From Actinomycetes bacterium (GTDB lineage: Bacteria; Actinomycetota; Actinomycetes; Actinomycetales; Actinomycetaceae): 45,887 bases of DNA. A program made the position numbers and the translations under genes. The DNA lies in the NCBI GenBank assembly GCA_023387755.1, contig JAEWHO010000044.1, positions 1 through 45,887 of the forward strand, given 5' to 3'. The number at the start of each line of letters is the position of its first letter. Within the stretch, counting starts at the first letter, position 1. A model generated the notes under the pieces. It searched no databases. It was not told the DNA's origin and was given only the letters and a program-made list of their open reading frames with translations. Of the stretch, positions 25,801-34,662 are shown piece after piece.

Positions 25801-26554
25801 CAGCAAAAGACCACAGCGCCATGCGGCTGGCCCCGCCGAGCCCCTGCACCCCGAGCCGCCAGCGGAAACGGAAACCGGTGGCGCGCAAAGCAACCGCACA
25901 GGCAAGGGCCTGCACCGCCACACCCAGCGTTGCGGTACCAGCAAGGAGAGCAATCCGCCCGGCCGTCCAGTCAGCCGGGTTGGCCCCAGAACCGTCCCGG
26001 GCAAAACCGAAAATCCACAGATACGCGATGAGACCGGCAATCGCCACCACATTATTGACCACCGGTGCCCACATATAGGGGCCAAACGACTCCTTGGCGT
26101 TCAGCACTTGACCGAGCAGGGTATAAATCCCGTAAAAGAAAATCTGCGGCACGCACCACAGGGCGAAGGCCACGGCCAGATTGAACCAGCGCGGGTCCAT
26201 TTGGGAGGCGTAGAGGGTGACGAGGAGGGAGGAGGCCGCCGTCGCCACCACCGTCAGTACGAACAGCCCGATTCCGGCGACGGTGAGCAGCCGATTAACG
26301 TATTCATCGCCGTCTTTACGCCGTAGCGCCCGCACTACCTGCGGAACGAGCACTGCGTTGAGTACCCCGCCGGCAAGCAGGTTGTAGATAATATTTGGCA
26401 GCGTATTCGCCACCGCGAACGGATCGGCTTGGCCGGCGGTCGCGCCAATGGCGGCCACCAAAAGGGCATTTCGAACCAGGCCGAGGATACGCGAGACGAG
26501 CGTGCCGGAGAACATGATCGCCGACGAGCCTGCCAGTCCCCGCTTACCGCTCAT
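22808..26554 (-). CDS. murJ: Lipid II flippase MurJ fused to a pseudokinase and extracellular domain
   Basis: MurJ translocates the peptidoglycan precursor lipid II across the membrane. This 1248-aa protein has the architecture of mycobacterial MviN (Rv3910). Residues 1 to about 540 form the multi-pass MurJ core (SGTLVSRILGLVRNALLVAA). A kinase-like domain spans about 600-830; its catalytic loop reads YHLALQPEHIRV without the catalytic Asp, so it is a pseudokinase. A charged helical stretch (about 935-1025), one membrane helix LILGVFAILLVIALGLAIV (about 1049) and a C-terminal extracellular beta domain resembling a discoidin or carbohydrate-binding fold (about 1110-1248) follow. ATG 26554 overlaps the DUF6049 stop; a GTG at 26566 is the alternative. 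In mycobacteria the phosphorylated pseudokinase binds FhaA to regulate wall synthesis. Confidence 0.93.
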   Translation of the reverse strand: MSGKRGLAGSSAIMFSGTLVSRILGLVRNALLVAAIGATAGQADPFAVANTLPNIIYNLLAGGVLNAVLVPQVVRALRRKDGDEYVNRLLTVAGIGLFVLTVVATAASSLLVTLYASQMDPRWFNLAVAFALWCVPQIFFYGIYTLLGQVLNAKESFGPYMWAPVVNNVVAIAGLIAYLWIFGFARDGSGANPADWTAGRIALLAGTATLGVAVQALACAVALRATGFRFRWRLGVQGLGGASRMALWSFAGLAVAQIGFLMVTNVAAAANGVAATTDMVLPANQTYNNAFLIYMLPQSLFTTSLITALFPRMSDKAAAGNHRGVAADFSTGLGVVGVVTIFAAATLAVLAIPVSHVVLPSVTSVEALNVAMVLTPLALGIPMQGMWSLVQRAFFAYEDARTQFFIQIPMAVGQVVVSLLGWWLAPPQWWVPVAAASIAVSQGIGALLGYVLLARQLPALNHRLVASTFLRLALAGGAAGAVAVALLWWIGLPSGQRPGAAFVTSVLLTAGLGTVMALIYFGLCRLLRVEAADFLLRQVLRLLSTVLRRVSGGRFGSGSETPAPTVGNKTPPPAPSHSSGPAKVGHNGGGKDERMEGDSAVAKDELIAGRYQVEQQADIPASTAGRWWISSDEVLGESVHIFLTANREDAAQVLDSARRASLINDDRLAQIVRADVTEDGHTFVVCSQFPATHMGQACQQLHAGEARAVVATVAGLLEVARRRGTYHLALQPEHIRVTGGGKLIVAGLGIDGALVGFSDDGDPVERSLQAANADAQTLISLWNELTTQTPPAGLAQARSAGAVVAALAPWNQSDLESACEELGVQVYDFKPRWARVEQEVAPAVEVAPVTETTPASEEAPNHEQGDDTAALEEPVRPAPEADPAPDTSPAPDTDVAHAHLAWQPQAEGDLTTAPSFDTVVEIPSQMPVPPATTTPAAFKKDLRRRRESFVARGEAVAAAARRTRDTIRAGATADAAAQAAVHAGERALQAAEKAREVSRKQADMSRTRIDALVSKLDGFAAKHDLNLPGEVEEYDASTPLSRRLVDPSPLILGVFAILLVIALGLAIVNLLPSKSVPAPAPAQASASASSAAASEAPTTAPATAEPTLAPPAIESIDVLDPEGDGEENPDLVGLAFDNDPESIWRSRSYKNPQYGMKKGIGLALHLKESANVSGVTLTLKGSGGHVQVRTDPANPADGDMLAEADMAQTTEITFEATETDTIVLWFTALPKAASDGKNRIELAEIALK

Positions 26555-28562
26555 TCGTCTCCTCACCTAACAGTGTTGTCGGCCCCGCGGGCAGCCCCAC
26601 CCCCTGCTTCAGACTGATGCGGCCCCGCCGTTCCATCCCCGCCCGGCGATGGCGCCGCACCGTGCGGATAATACCGCCGACAGTCAATAACGCCAGCACC
26701 CCACCCGCAACAGCCGTTCCGGTGGATTCCCAGTCCGCCCGCACGCGCACGCCAAAAGGCTCCGAAGACGTCACCTCCGCGCCGTCGGACCCCATCACCC
26801 GCACCCGCACCCGCAGATCACCCGAACCCACTGCATTAACCGGGATCGAAACGGTGGTGCGCTGCTGGGCGGGCAAAGTGACGTGCACCGGGCCGCGGGT
26901 TTGCAAACGCGGGTCGGCAGCCACAAAATCCACGCTCACATCAACGTCCTGCGGGAGGGAATTCTCGACCGCGATCGGGATATCTGGTTGACCAGAAATA
27001 AGGAGCAGTGACGACGGCGGCGTCACTCGTACCGCATGTGCGAGTGCTTCGCTGCGCTCGCGGACCTGCCCCAACACCTGATTGCGCACCTGCGGGGCAG
27101 AGGCCAACACCGAAGACCGAGCCCGCTGCGCGATAATGCTGAGATCACCGACGACGGCGTTCGGATCCGCGGTGAGGTGGCTGATCCGGGCGGCCGGAGT
27201 GAGGGCTTCACGCACCTGGGTACCCAAGGCCGAATTCACGTTCGCAGCCGGGCTCACCTGCCAGCGTGCCGCCTTCTTCGGGAGGGTGGCGGAGGCTGAA
27301 TCGTCCAGGGGGAGCGCCTGCGCGGATACCAGCGGCGCAGTCCGCAATGCCTCGATTTTCTCGGCCAGCGCACTGGCTGCCGGATCGGCCCCCCGATCCA
27401 CTGCCGCGACCAGCACCCGCTTGTCATTGGGGAGCTCACGCACAGCTGCCGCGAGGTGGGCCAGGAGCGCCTGCCGGTGGGTTACCGGATCAGCGGTGGC
27501 GTTCAAGTGCTTCGTCAATACAGAATCCACGACGACGACGCTGCTCTCACCCAGTCGGGTGAGCGCGGAGGGCGTATAAAACACGTCGTCCGATTTAGTT
27601 GCCGCTGTATCAGTGATGACGGCGACGCTGCCGGGTGGCTGATAGTCGTGAACGGCCTCCGTGAACTCCTGCGGCCACCATATCAACGGTATTTTCTGCT
27701 CGACCGGCAAACTCTCGGTGAGATACGTGCGTCCCGCGTCGGTGGCGGTCAGTGCTGTGATGTCCGGATCCCCGGTGGGAAAGGTGGCGTGCGGAGCGGA
27801 GGCAAGGTCGGTGTTAATGAGCGGGTCAGTGATGAGGGTGACGCCGGGGCCGGCCAGATCTGCCAGTGCCCGCATCCGCTTACTTTCGTTGACCTCCTGC
27901 GGGGCGGAGGCAATCTCACTGGAGGACGCAGTGAGCGGTAGAAGGATATTCAGTCCGATAGGCGGGAAATTTGTCTCCGGCCAGACGACGACGAAACTCC
28001 GGGCAACCGCTTCAAGATGGCCCCCGCCGGCACCGTCGTCGCTGCTGGCGCCGGGGGTGGGAGTCGGGGGAGGGGTAGCGCTATCGTCGGTCTGTTCTCC
28101 GGGTTCTTGGGCCGGAACAATATGGACCAGGAGCCCGCGCGGCCCGCGGCCCATCCGAGGCCACGACTCCTGCGGGATGGTGAGAGTTGCCAGGCGCGTC
28201 TGGCCCGGTGGGATCGCGGGAATCGACTGCGAATGTAACGGGATGGTAGAGGTGTGGTCGTGGGAATCGAGCCATTCTTCTACCCGCTCCCGGGTGGGTG
28301 GGGTGCGGTTTTGTAGTCGCACCTCGGCGATAAGGTCGCCGAGGTTCTGGTCGGTGTGATTGCTGACCTCCACCTGCAGGGTCATCTCGGTCGGGCCGGT
28401 CATAACCGCGGGAGTTTGGCCGGTAATAACGATGCTCAGACCGGTCGCGGTGGCGTCGTCGTCGGTGGGATCAGCGGAGGCTGACACGCCTGCCCAACCC
28501 CCCGTAATGAGCAGAAAAACCCACAGTAGGAGGAGGTAACGCACGCGAGCGAGCCGCCTCAT
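26544..28562 (-). CDS. DUF6049 family membrane-anchored protein
   Basis: This 672-aa exported protein is the counterpart of mycobacterial Rv3909, whose function is unknown. The N-terminus has a signal sequence (RYLLLLWVFLLITGGWAGVS, about 8-28). The large extracytoplasmic region includes a Pro/Thr-rich segment near 160-175 and immunoglobulin-like beta stretches such as DVDVSVDFVAADPRLQTRGP near 560. One membrane helix follows at about 613-632 (GTAVAGGVLALLTVGGII) with a short basic cytoplasmic tail. ATG 28562 overlaps the Nudix stop by 4 bp and its stop overlaps murJ by 11 bp, implying coupled translation and a role tied to MurJ. Confidence 0.82.
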   Translation of the reverse strand: MRRLARVRYLLLLWVFLLITGGWAGVSASADPTDDDATATGLSIVITGQTPAVMTGPTEMTLQVEVSNHTDQNLGDLIAEVRLQNRTPPTRERVEEWLDSHDHTSTIPLHSQSIPAIPPGQTRLATLTIPQESWPRMGRGPRGLLVHIVPAQEPGEQTDDSATPPPTPTPGASSDDGAGGGHLEAVARSFVVVWPETNFPPIGLNILLPLTASSSEIASAPQEVNESKRMRALADLAGPGVTLITDPLINTDLASAPHATFPTGDPDITALTATDAGRTYLTESLPVEQKIPLIWWPQEFTEAVHDYQPPGSVAVITDTAATKSDDVFYTPSALTRLGESSVVVVDSVLTKHLNATADPVTHRQALLAHLAAAVRELPNDKRVLVAAVDRGADPAASALAEKIEALRTAPLVSAQALPLDDSASATLPKKAARWQVSPAANVNSALGTQVREALTPAARISHLTADPNAVVGDLSIIAQRARSSVLASAPQVRNQVLGQVRERSEALAHAVRVTPPSSLLLISGQPDIPIAVENSLPQDVDVSVDFVAADPRLQTRGPVHVTLPAQQRTTVSIPVNAVGSGDLRVRVRVMGSDGAEVTSSEPFGVRVRADWESTGTAVAGGVLALLTVGGIIRTVRRHRRAGMERRGRISLKQGVGLPAGPTTLLGEETNER

Positions 28563-29077
28563 GCGCGCCCGACCAACACATCCCGCGCCATGGATACCAC
28601 CCGGCGCTCATTCGGGTAGGCCAGGCGAGTGGCCGCTTCCTCCAGGGTCAGCCAAGCGACATCCTCGGCTTCTTGATCGGGGTCATTATCCACTGTGAGA
28701 TATCCACCAATCGCTTCCAGCAGAAAATGGTGGACGACCTTGTGAACCCGGCGGTCATCCCCGGCAAACCAGTAGTCAATCGTAGCGAGGTGGCGCAGTA
28801 CCCGGCTCTCAATGCCGGTCTCCTCATAGATCTCGCGCACTGCGGCCTCGGGGGCGGTTTCTTTCCCCTCTAGGTGCCCCTTCGGCAGGCACCACTCCAG
28901 ACGGCCGGCCCGGTTGCGGCGGGCAATAACTGCCAAATATGCGCGCCCGTCCATGACGTCAATGGTGACGCCTCCAGCGGAGGTTTCATCCACCGTGGGC
29001 AGAATCCTGCGCACATGGTGGGAGCGCCGGCGGGGTGGGGATGGCACCCGGCGGCGTGCTGGAGGAACGGTGGACAT
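28559..29077 (-). CDS. Nudix hydrolase (MutT4-like)
   Basis: This Nudix pyrophosphohydrolase (172 aa) is the positional counterpart of mycobacterial MutT4. The Nudix box is complete, GHLEGKETAPEAAVREIYEE followed by TGI (about residues 66-88), with all metal-binding glutamates. The basic N-terminus (ARRRVPSPPRRRSHHVRR) is typical of this actinobacterial group. ATG 29077 is preferred over the upstream in-frame start at 29224, which would overlap the divergent pcnA gene. The substrate is probably a nucleotide or nucleoside diphosphate derivative, but is unknown. Confidence 0.88.
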   Translation of the reverse strand: MSTVPPARRRVPSPPRRRSHHVRRILPTVDETSAGGVTIDVMDGRAYLAVIARRNRAGRLEWCLPKGHLEGKETAPEAAVREIYEETGIESRVLRHLATIDYWFAGDDRRVHKVVHHFLLEAIGGYLTVDNDPDQEAEDVAWLTLEEAATRLAYPNERRVVSMARDVLVGRA

Positions 29078-29156
29078 AACCTTCAGCTTAGTCAAGCAAT
29101 CGAGTAAACGGGGATCGACGATGCGGCCGGGCGTGTAGACATGAGAATCTAGAGGG

Positions 29157-30764
29157 GTGACTTCCGCATCTGAACGCCGCCAGCGGTCTGCTTCCGCCGC
29201 CACGCCAGCGGGCCAGGCCGCCAAGATACCAAATCAGCCTACTGCCGCGCACATGAATGATGCTGACGACGTTAACCAACCGCTCGGCCCGCCCCCTGCG
29301 GTCCCCACCGACGCGCAGGGGCAACTGAGCCCGGCCCAGCTGGAACGGATCGGCCTCTTCCAAGCCCAGTCGCTGCCTGCGCAGGTACGTGAACTGGGGG
29401 AGGTGTTCGCCGCGCAGGGGCACGAATTAGCGCTCGTTGGCGGGCCAGTGCGGGACCTCTTCCTCGCCCGACCCATTCACGACCTCGACTTCACCACCTC
29501 GGCGCGCCCGGAAGAAACCGAGGCCATTTTGAATACGTGGGCGGATGCAGTGTGGGATATCGGCCGGGACTTCGGCACGATTGGGGCGCGGCGCGGCGAC
29601 GTCGTCGTGGAAATCACCACCTACCGTACCGACGCCTACGATCCGCACTCACGCAAACCCCTCGTCAAGTATGGGGACACCCTCGCTGGGGACCTTACCC
29701 GCCGCGATTTCACCGTGAATGCGATGGCATTGCGGCTGCCCGATATGGAATTCGTGGACCCCTGCGGCGGGTTGGAAGACCTCGCCCAAATGCGGCTGCG
29801 CACCCCCATCGAGGCCGAACGGTCTTTCGATGACGACCCCCTGCGCATCCTGCGCGCTGCCCGCTTTACCGCCCAACTGGGTTTCACGGTCGACGACGCC
29901 GCCCGCGCAGCCATGACCGCGCTCGCCGATAGGCTGGAGATCGTCTCCCCGGAACGGATTCAGGCCGAACTAGTGCGTCTGATGACTGCGGATTGGCCGC
30001 GATTGGGCCTACAAATAATGGTCGAAACCGGGGTGGCAGATCGGGTACTGCCGGAACTGGCCGGGTTGCGCACCACGCAGGACGAGCACCGGCGGCATAA
30101 GGACGTCTACGAGCACACGCTCACGGTGCTCGACCAGGCAATCGCCTTGGAGACCGGGCCCGACGGAGCCGTACCACGCCCCGACTTTGTACTGCGATTT
30201 GCCGCGATTATGCACGATGTGGGTAAGCCCGCCACTCGCCGTTTTGAACCCGGCGGAACCGTAACCTTTCACCACCACGAGGTGGTGGGCGCGAAAATGA
30301 CGCGGAAGCGAATGCGGGCGCTGCGCTTCGATAAAGCCACCACTAAGGATGTGACGCGGCTGGTGGAGTTGCATCTGCGTTTCCACGGTTACGGGGAGCA
30401 GGCGTGGACGGATTCGGCGGTCCGCCGGTATGTGACCGACGCTGGGCCGTTGCTGGAACGACTACACCGCCTCACCCGCGCGGACTGCACCACCCGCAAC
30501 CGCCGCAAAGCCCAGCGACTAGCGAACGCCTACACCGACTTGGAGCGGCGGATCGCGAAACTGCAAAAACAAGAAGAATTAGACGCCATCCGCCCCGACC
30601 TGGACGGCACCGAAATCATGGCGATTCTCGGTTTGCAGCCCGGCCGTGAAGTGGGGCAGGCCTATAAGTTCCTGCTGGCCGCACGGATGGAAGAAGGCCC
30701 GCTCGGTAAGGAGGAGGCCGAACGCCGCCTGCGCCAGTGGTGGCAGGAACGAGGGGAGCAGTAA
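29157..30764 (+). CDS. pcnA: CCA tRNA nucleotidyltransferase (PcnA-like, with HD domain)
   Basis: This tRNA nucleotidyltransferase (535 aa) adds or repairs the 3' CCA end. The catalytic head shows LALVGGPVRDLFL (about 91-103), the metal-binding pair in HDLDFTTSA and the motif DLTRRDFTVNAMALRLPD. The nucleotide-recognition motif is DDPLRILRAARF, then RIQAELVRL. An HD phosphohydrolase domain follows (IMHDVGKPATRRFEPGG, about 350). The start is GTG 29157; residues before about 55 are low-complexity, so a downstream start is possible. It is divergent from the Nudix gene by 79 bp, as in mycobacteria. Confidence 0.93.
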   Translation: MTSASERRQRSASAATPAGQAAKIPNQPTAAHMNDADDVNQPLGPPPAVPTDAQGQLSPAQLERIGLFQAQSLPAQVRELGEVFAAQGHELALVGGPVRDLFLARPIHDLDFTTSARPEETEAILNTWADAVWDIGRDFGTIGARRGDVVVEITTYRTDAYDPHSRKPLVKYGDTLAGDLTRRDFTVNAMALRLPDMEFVDPCGGLEDLAQMRLRTPIEAERSFDDDPLRILRAARFTAQLGFTVDDAARAAMTALADRLEIVSPERIQAELVRLMTADWPRLGLQIMVETGVADRVLPELAGLRTTQDEHRRHKDVYEHTLTVLDQAIALETGPDGAVPRPDFVLRFAAIMHDVGKPATRRFEPGGTVTFHHHEVVGAKMTRKRMRALRFDKATTKDVTRLVELHLRFHGYGEQAWTDSAVRRYVTDAGPLLERLHRLTRADCTTRNRRKAQRLANAYTDLERRIAKLQKQEELDAIRPDLDGTEIMAILGLQPGREVGQAYKFLLAARMEEGPLGKEEAERRLRQWWQERGEQ

Positions 30765-30769
30765 CCGGC

Positions 30770-32059
30770 ATGACGCTGATCCGGCAGCTGCGGGTTCTGC
30801 TGGAGCACGCCCGCTTCCGCAAGCTGCTCGGGGTGCGCCTGCTCAGCCAAACCGGGGACGGCCTGTTCCAAGCGGGGCTCGCCAGCCTGTTCTTCTTTTC
30901 CCCCGAACGGCTCGCCACCGCCACCGACGTGGCCCTCGCCTTCACCGTGCTGTTAGTGCCGTTCACGGTGGTGGGGCCATTCGCGGGGCCCCTGTTGGAC
31001 CGGTGGCGGCGCCGGCAGGTACTCGTGTGGGCCAATACGTTGCGGGCCTGCCTAGCCGTGGTGGCCGGGATCGCGATGATGACGACGCCGGTGGGCCTGC
31101 CGGTCTATGTTCTCGCACTGGTGACGCTGGGAGTGAACCGGTTCTTACTGTCTGCCCTCTCGGCGGGCATGCCCTGTGTGGTGCCACGCCAGCTGTTACT
31201 TATGGCCAACTCGGTCACTCCCTCCCTGGGAGCGGTAGCTGCCGGGTGCGGCGCCGTCATCGGGGTGGTGCTCGGGTTAGTGCTCCCCACCGGGCCGATC
31301 CGCGACGGTGGGCTACTGTTTAGCGCCGCCACCGTATTCTTAGCGGCCGCACTGGCGGCGCGACGCTTCCGTCCCGCCGACCTCGGGCCGGAACACGGTG
31401 AGGCGGAGGCCGCTGCTGCGGGCAGTATTGTGCGCGCGGTCCTGGCTGATTTAGGTGCCGCCATCCGCTACCTGCTGGCCCGCCGCACCCCCGCCGCAGC
31501 GCTTGCGGTGATGGCCGCCCACCGGTTCCTGTACGGTGTGAACTTCCTCGTCCTAATTTTGGCGTCTCGCAATCTCCTCAACGATCCCGCCGACCCCGTG
31601 GCAGGCCTCGCACTCTTCGGATTCCTCACCGGTATTTCTTTTGCCGGGTTTGGCCTCGCTATCGTTGCCACCCCGATCGTGCATCAGTGCATCCGGCCGC
31701 GCCAGTGGATTATCATCTGCCTACTGCTCACCCTCCTCAGCCAGATACTCGCGGCGATTGCTCCGCGGGTAGAGATACTGGCCGGGGTGTCCCTCCTGGT
31801 GGGGTTTGCCGTCCAAGGAGCGAAAATCGCCGTCGACACGATCGTTCACCGCGATACCGCGGACCGTTTCCGGGGGCGAGCCTTCGCTCTATACGACGTC
31901 ATGTTTAATGCGGCCTTCGTGGGGGCGGCCGCGCTCGCAGCTACCGGGTTACCCGATACCGGATGGTCGCGCACAGTATTTCTCAGCTTGGCTGCCTATG
32001 CTGGCCTGCTGGCCTTGGCCTACCGCGCCAGCGCCCGCACCCCTGTGGAGGTCAGCTAA
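30770..32059 (+). CDS. MFS transporter
   Basis: This 12-helix major facilitator permease (429 aa) starts MTLIRQLRVLLEHARFRKLL. The first loop shows GPFAGPLLDRWRRRQVLVWA, the family Asp-Arg-basic signature. The C-terminal half carries a second loop (DTADRFRGRAFALYD). It resembles drug-efflux or lysophospholipid-type permeases, but the substrate cannot be assigned. ATG 30770 follows the pcnA stop by 5 bp with GGGGAG upstream, so the two are likely co-transcribed. Confidence 0.85.
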   Translation: MTLIRQLRVLLEHARFRKLLGVRLLSQTGDGLFQAGLASLFFFSPERLATATDVALAFTVLLVPFTVVGPFAGPLLDRWRRRQVLVWANTLRACLAVVAGIAMMTTPVGLPVYVLALVTLGVNRFLLSALSAGMPCVVPRQLLLMANSVTPSLGAVAAGCGAVIGVVLGLVLPTGPIRDGGLLFSAATVFLAAALAARRFRPADLGPEHGEAEAAAAGSIVRAVLADLGAAIRYLLARRTPAAALAVMAAHRFLYGVNFLVLILASRNLLNDPADPVAGLALFGFLTGISFAGFGLAIVATPIVHQCIRPRQWIIICLLLTLLSQILAAIAPRVEILAGVSLLVGFAVQGAKIAVDTIVHRDTADRFRGRAFALYDVMFNAAFVGAAALAATGLPDTGWSRTVFLSLAAYAGLLALAYRASARTPVEVS

Positions 32060-32132
32060 CTCCTAGCTGCAGGAACTACCATGCGGCAGCTGGGCGCGGC
32101 ATACTATGGGGCAGACGTGGAAAGGAATCGGT

Positions 32133-34454
32133 GTGAGTAACGACGATAAGCCACCGCTAACCCGGCGGCAGATGCGGGAACGGAACCAAGCGCCGCAACG
32201 CCGCTCCCTGCGACAGTCCGTCCCACCACCGCCTGCGCCACCAGCTCGCAGTGCTAAGGCGGCCAATCGCAGTGCCAAAGGAAACCCGCCAGGTAAGGCG
32301 GGTAAAGTGGACCGTCGTCGTCGCTATCCTCGCCCGGGTAAGGGCCCGATCATGCGCTGGCTCCCGAGCTGGAAATTCGTGCTCGGCCTCTTTGTAAGCG
32401 CAATAATCCTGGCGATTGGCCTTTTTGCGCTCGCGTACAGCCTGGTAAAGGTACCTAAACCCGGTGACTTTGCGCAGGCACAGACCAGTACGGTGTATTT
32501 TGCCGACGCCGCTACCTCGCTCGGCACATATTCGGAATTCGACCGTAAATCCATTAAGTTAGCTGATCTTCCGCCGCATGTGGCCCACGCCGTCGTGGCC
32601 TCTGAGGACCGCCGTTTTTACACGAATCCGGGGATCGATATTAAAGGTATCGCGCGGGCGATGTGGAATAACGTGCGTGGTAAACCATTACAGGGTGCTT
32701 CGACTCTGACGCAGCAATATGTGGAGCGCTACTACACCGGTACCACCAAGAATCTGGTGGGTAAGGCGAAGGAAGCGATCCTGGCGCTGAAGATTGACCG
32801 GCAACAGTCGAAAGATCAGATTCTCGAAAACTACCTCAACACGATCTACTTTGGCCGGGGTGCCTACGGGATCGAAGTGGCGGCAAAGAACTACTTCGGT
32901 AAGAGTGCCTCAGAACTTTCTATTTCCGAGTCAGCGATGCTGGCCGGCCTCATTCCGGCTCCCTCGAAGTGGGATCCTGCGGTCATGCCGGAGCGGGCCC
33001 AAGAACGGTGGGCGCGCGTACTCGATCTGATGGTTACCGACGGGTGGATTACCGCAGAAGAACGCGCCGCTCAGACCTTCCCGGAGACGATCGAATACCA
33101 GCCGAAGAACGCCCTGAAAGGCCCGCGCGGCTACATCGTGGATATGGTGCGTGCCGAGGTGATTGATAAGGCCGGGATCAGCGAAGATGAGCTAAGCCGG
33201 GCCGGGCTCACCATCGTGACCACGATCCCGGAAGAACGGCAGGCGGCCGCAGAGAAGGCTGTGGAGGAACTGCCTGCCGACCGGCCAGAGAATAACCGGG
33301 TGGGTTTGGCATCTATGGACCCGCGCACCGGCGCGATTCAGGCGATCTACGCCGGGCCCGATTTCGTGGCCCAGCCACGCAACGCCGTTACCCAGGACCG
33401 CGCCCAAGCCGGCTCCACCTTCAAAGTGTGGGCCCTCATCGCGAGCCTGGAAAACGGGGGATCTCTCTACGATTCCTTTGACTCCTACACCAATATGGAG
33501 GTACCTGGTTTCGATAAGCCGGTACGCAACTATGATTCGCGCGATCGCGGCCATATCAATATGGTGCGTGCCACCCAGGATTCGGTGAATACCCCCTATG
33601 CCCAGTTGAACGTGAAAGTAGGGCCGGATAAGACTATGCAGGCGGCAGTGAGGGCCGGGATCCCGGAAGATACGCCCGGCCTGCAACCCGTGCCCGCCAA
33701 CGTGTTGGGCCCGGCGTCGCTGCGCCCGTACGACCAGTTGCGCGCCTACGGCACGATTGCCTCCGGCGGCGTGAAACACGAACCTCACCTCGTGGCGGAA
33801 ATTAAGGACGCTGACGGTCGTACCATCTACCGGGCTGACGATAAGGGTGAGGAGATTTTCAAACCCGAGGTCGTAGCCGACACCACCTTCGCCCTGCAAC
33901 GGGTGACGAAGGCCGGAACTGCCCACTATGTGGGGGAGAAGCTGGGCCGGCCAGCCGCTGGTAAGACCGGTTCTTCCAATGACTACAAGTCCGCCTGGTT
34001 TGCTGGTTTCACCCCGCAGCTCGTCACTGTGGTGGACATGTATCAGGTCGGTGCCAATGGAGAGGAAGAAGAGCTGACGCCCTTTGGTGGCGTGAAACCT
34101 ATTGCGGGTGGAACCTTCCCCACTCGCGTATGGACCTCCTATATGAGGGCGGCTCTGGAGGGTGAAGAAGTGCTTCCCTTCCCCGAGCCGACCGTGAAGA
34201 AGCCGATCCAGCAGCCAGCCCCTGCGCCGTCACACACCCAGGAAGAGACGACGCCGCCGGCGGAGCCGGACCCTGCGCCGTCGGAAACTTCCCCGGCACC
34301 GGAAATCACGCCGGCACCGCAACCCACGGATGGCAAGATCACGCCGCCGCCGCGCGGGCCTCATCCGGGCCAACCGACGATCCCACCGCCACGCGATAAA
34401 CCGAAGGACGAGGCGGATGCGGCGCCCTGGTTCGACTGGTTCGCGGTGAGCTAA
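32133..34454 (+). CDS. ponA: Class A penicillin-binding protein (PonA-like)
   Basis: This bifunctional peptidoglycan synthase (773 aa) polymerises and cross-links glycan strands. A basic, proline-rich cytoplasmic segment precedes one membrane helix (FVLGLFVSAIILAIGLFALA, about 83-102). The GT51 domain (about 130-290) has VASEDRRFYTNPGID and QGASTLTQQYVERYY. The transpeptidase (about 385-660) has the active-site STFK (Ser428), SVN (about 484) and KTG (about 611). A Pro/Glu/Thr-rich extracellular tail of about 100 residues ends the protein. GTG 32133 has AAAGGA seven bases upstream; the ATG at 32106 has none. It precedes rpsF as in mycobacteria. Confidence 0.95.
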   Translation: MSNDDKPPLTRRQMRERNQAPQRRSLRQSVPPPPAPPARSAKAANRSAKGNPPGKAGKVDRRRRYPRPGKGPIMRWLPSWKFVLGLFVSAIILAIGLFALAYSLVKVPKPGDFAQAQTSTVYFADAATSLGTYSEFDRKSIKLADLPPHVAHAVVASEDRRFYTNPGIDIKGIARAMWNNVRGKPLQGASTLTQQYVERYYTGTTKNLVGKAKEAILALKIDRQQSKDQILENYLNTIYFGRGAYGIEVAAKNYFGKSASELSISESAMLAGLIPAPSKWDPAVMPERAQERWARVLDLMVTDGWITAEERAAQTFPETIEYQPKNALKGPRGYIVDMVRAEVIDKAGISEDELSRAGLTIVTTIPEERQAAAEKAVEELPADRPENNRVGLASMDPRTGAIQAIYAGPDFVAQPRNAVTQDRAQAGSTFKVWALIASLENGGSLYDSFDSYTNMEVPGFDKPVRNYDSRDRGHINMVRATQDSVNTPYAQLNVKVGPDKTMQAAVRAGIPEDTPGLQPVPANVLGPASLRPYDQLRAYGTIASGGVKHEPHLVAEIKDADGRTIYRADDKGEEIFKPEVVADTTFALQRVTKAGTAHYVGEKLGRPAAGKTGSSNDYKSAWFAGFTPQLVTVVDMYQVGANGEEEELTPFGGVKPIAGGTFPTRVWTSYMRAALEGEEVLPFPEPTVKKPIQQPAPAPSHTQEETTPPAEPDPAPSETSPAPEITPAPQPTDGKITPPPRGPHPGQPTIPPPRDKPKDEADAAPWFDWFAVS

Positions 34455-34501
34455 AAGCTGCTGGAAACTCGCGCATAATCCTGGGTCAGCTGGAGGGACG
34501 A

Positions 34502-34527
34502 GCTGCCCCACGTAAACGTGGGACAGC
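34502..34527. terminator. Hairpin after ponA
   Basis: GCTG-C-CCCACG (34502-34512), loop TAAA and CGTGGG-A-CAGC (34517-34527) form an 11-position stem with one mismatch, about 50 bp past the ponA stop. It probably terminates ponA before the rpsF promoter. There is no T tract. Confidence 0.55.
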
Positions 34528-34543
34528 CCATGACCACAGCCCC

Positions 34544-34572
34544 TGGCATGGATGCCCCCAGTGCTTTAGGAT
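34544..34572 (+). promoter_or_regulatory. Candidate promoter of the rpsF operon
   Basis: The -10-like TAGGAT (34567-34572) has a weak -35-like TGGCAT at 34544-34549. Transcription would begin near 34580 and give a leader of about 80 nt before rpsF. Confidence 0.4.
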
Positions 34573-34580
34573 GGACGCTA

Positions 34581-34631
34581 GTGCCATGTGGCACTGACGC
34601 ATAAACCCTCCTGTCACGGAAAGACCGTGAC
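34581..34631 (+). promoter_or_regulatory. Structured rpsF leader (two hairpins)
   Basis: GTGCCATGTGGCAC (34581-34594) is a perfect palindrome. GTCACGG-AAAGA-CCGTGAC (34613-34631) is a perfect 7-bp stem with a 5-nt loop. Both precede the rpsF ribosome-binding site AGGAGG at 34645. In other bacteria an S6:S18-binding leader regulates this operon; whether this is one is not established. Confidence 0.4.
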
Positions 34632-34662
34632 CGACATAGACCACAGGAGGTGGGGTATTCGA

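Noticed and set aside
25487..26326. 279-aa plus-strand frame antisense to murJ
   Set aside because: It is a high-G+C shadow of the murJ membrane core. It is rich in Arg, His and Gly, has no family signature and lies fully opposite a well-supported gene.
28559..29224. Long form of the Nudix protein
   Set aside because: The first 49 codons would overlap the divergent pcnA gene and lack family similarity; ATG 29077 fits the MutT4-type N-terminus.
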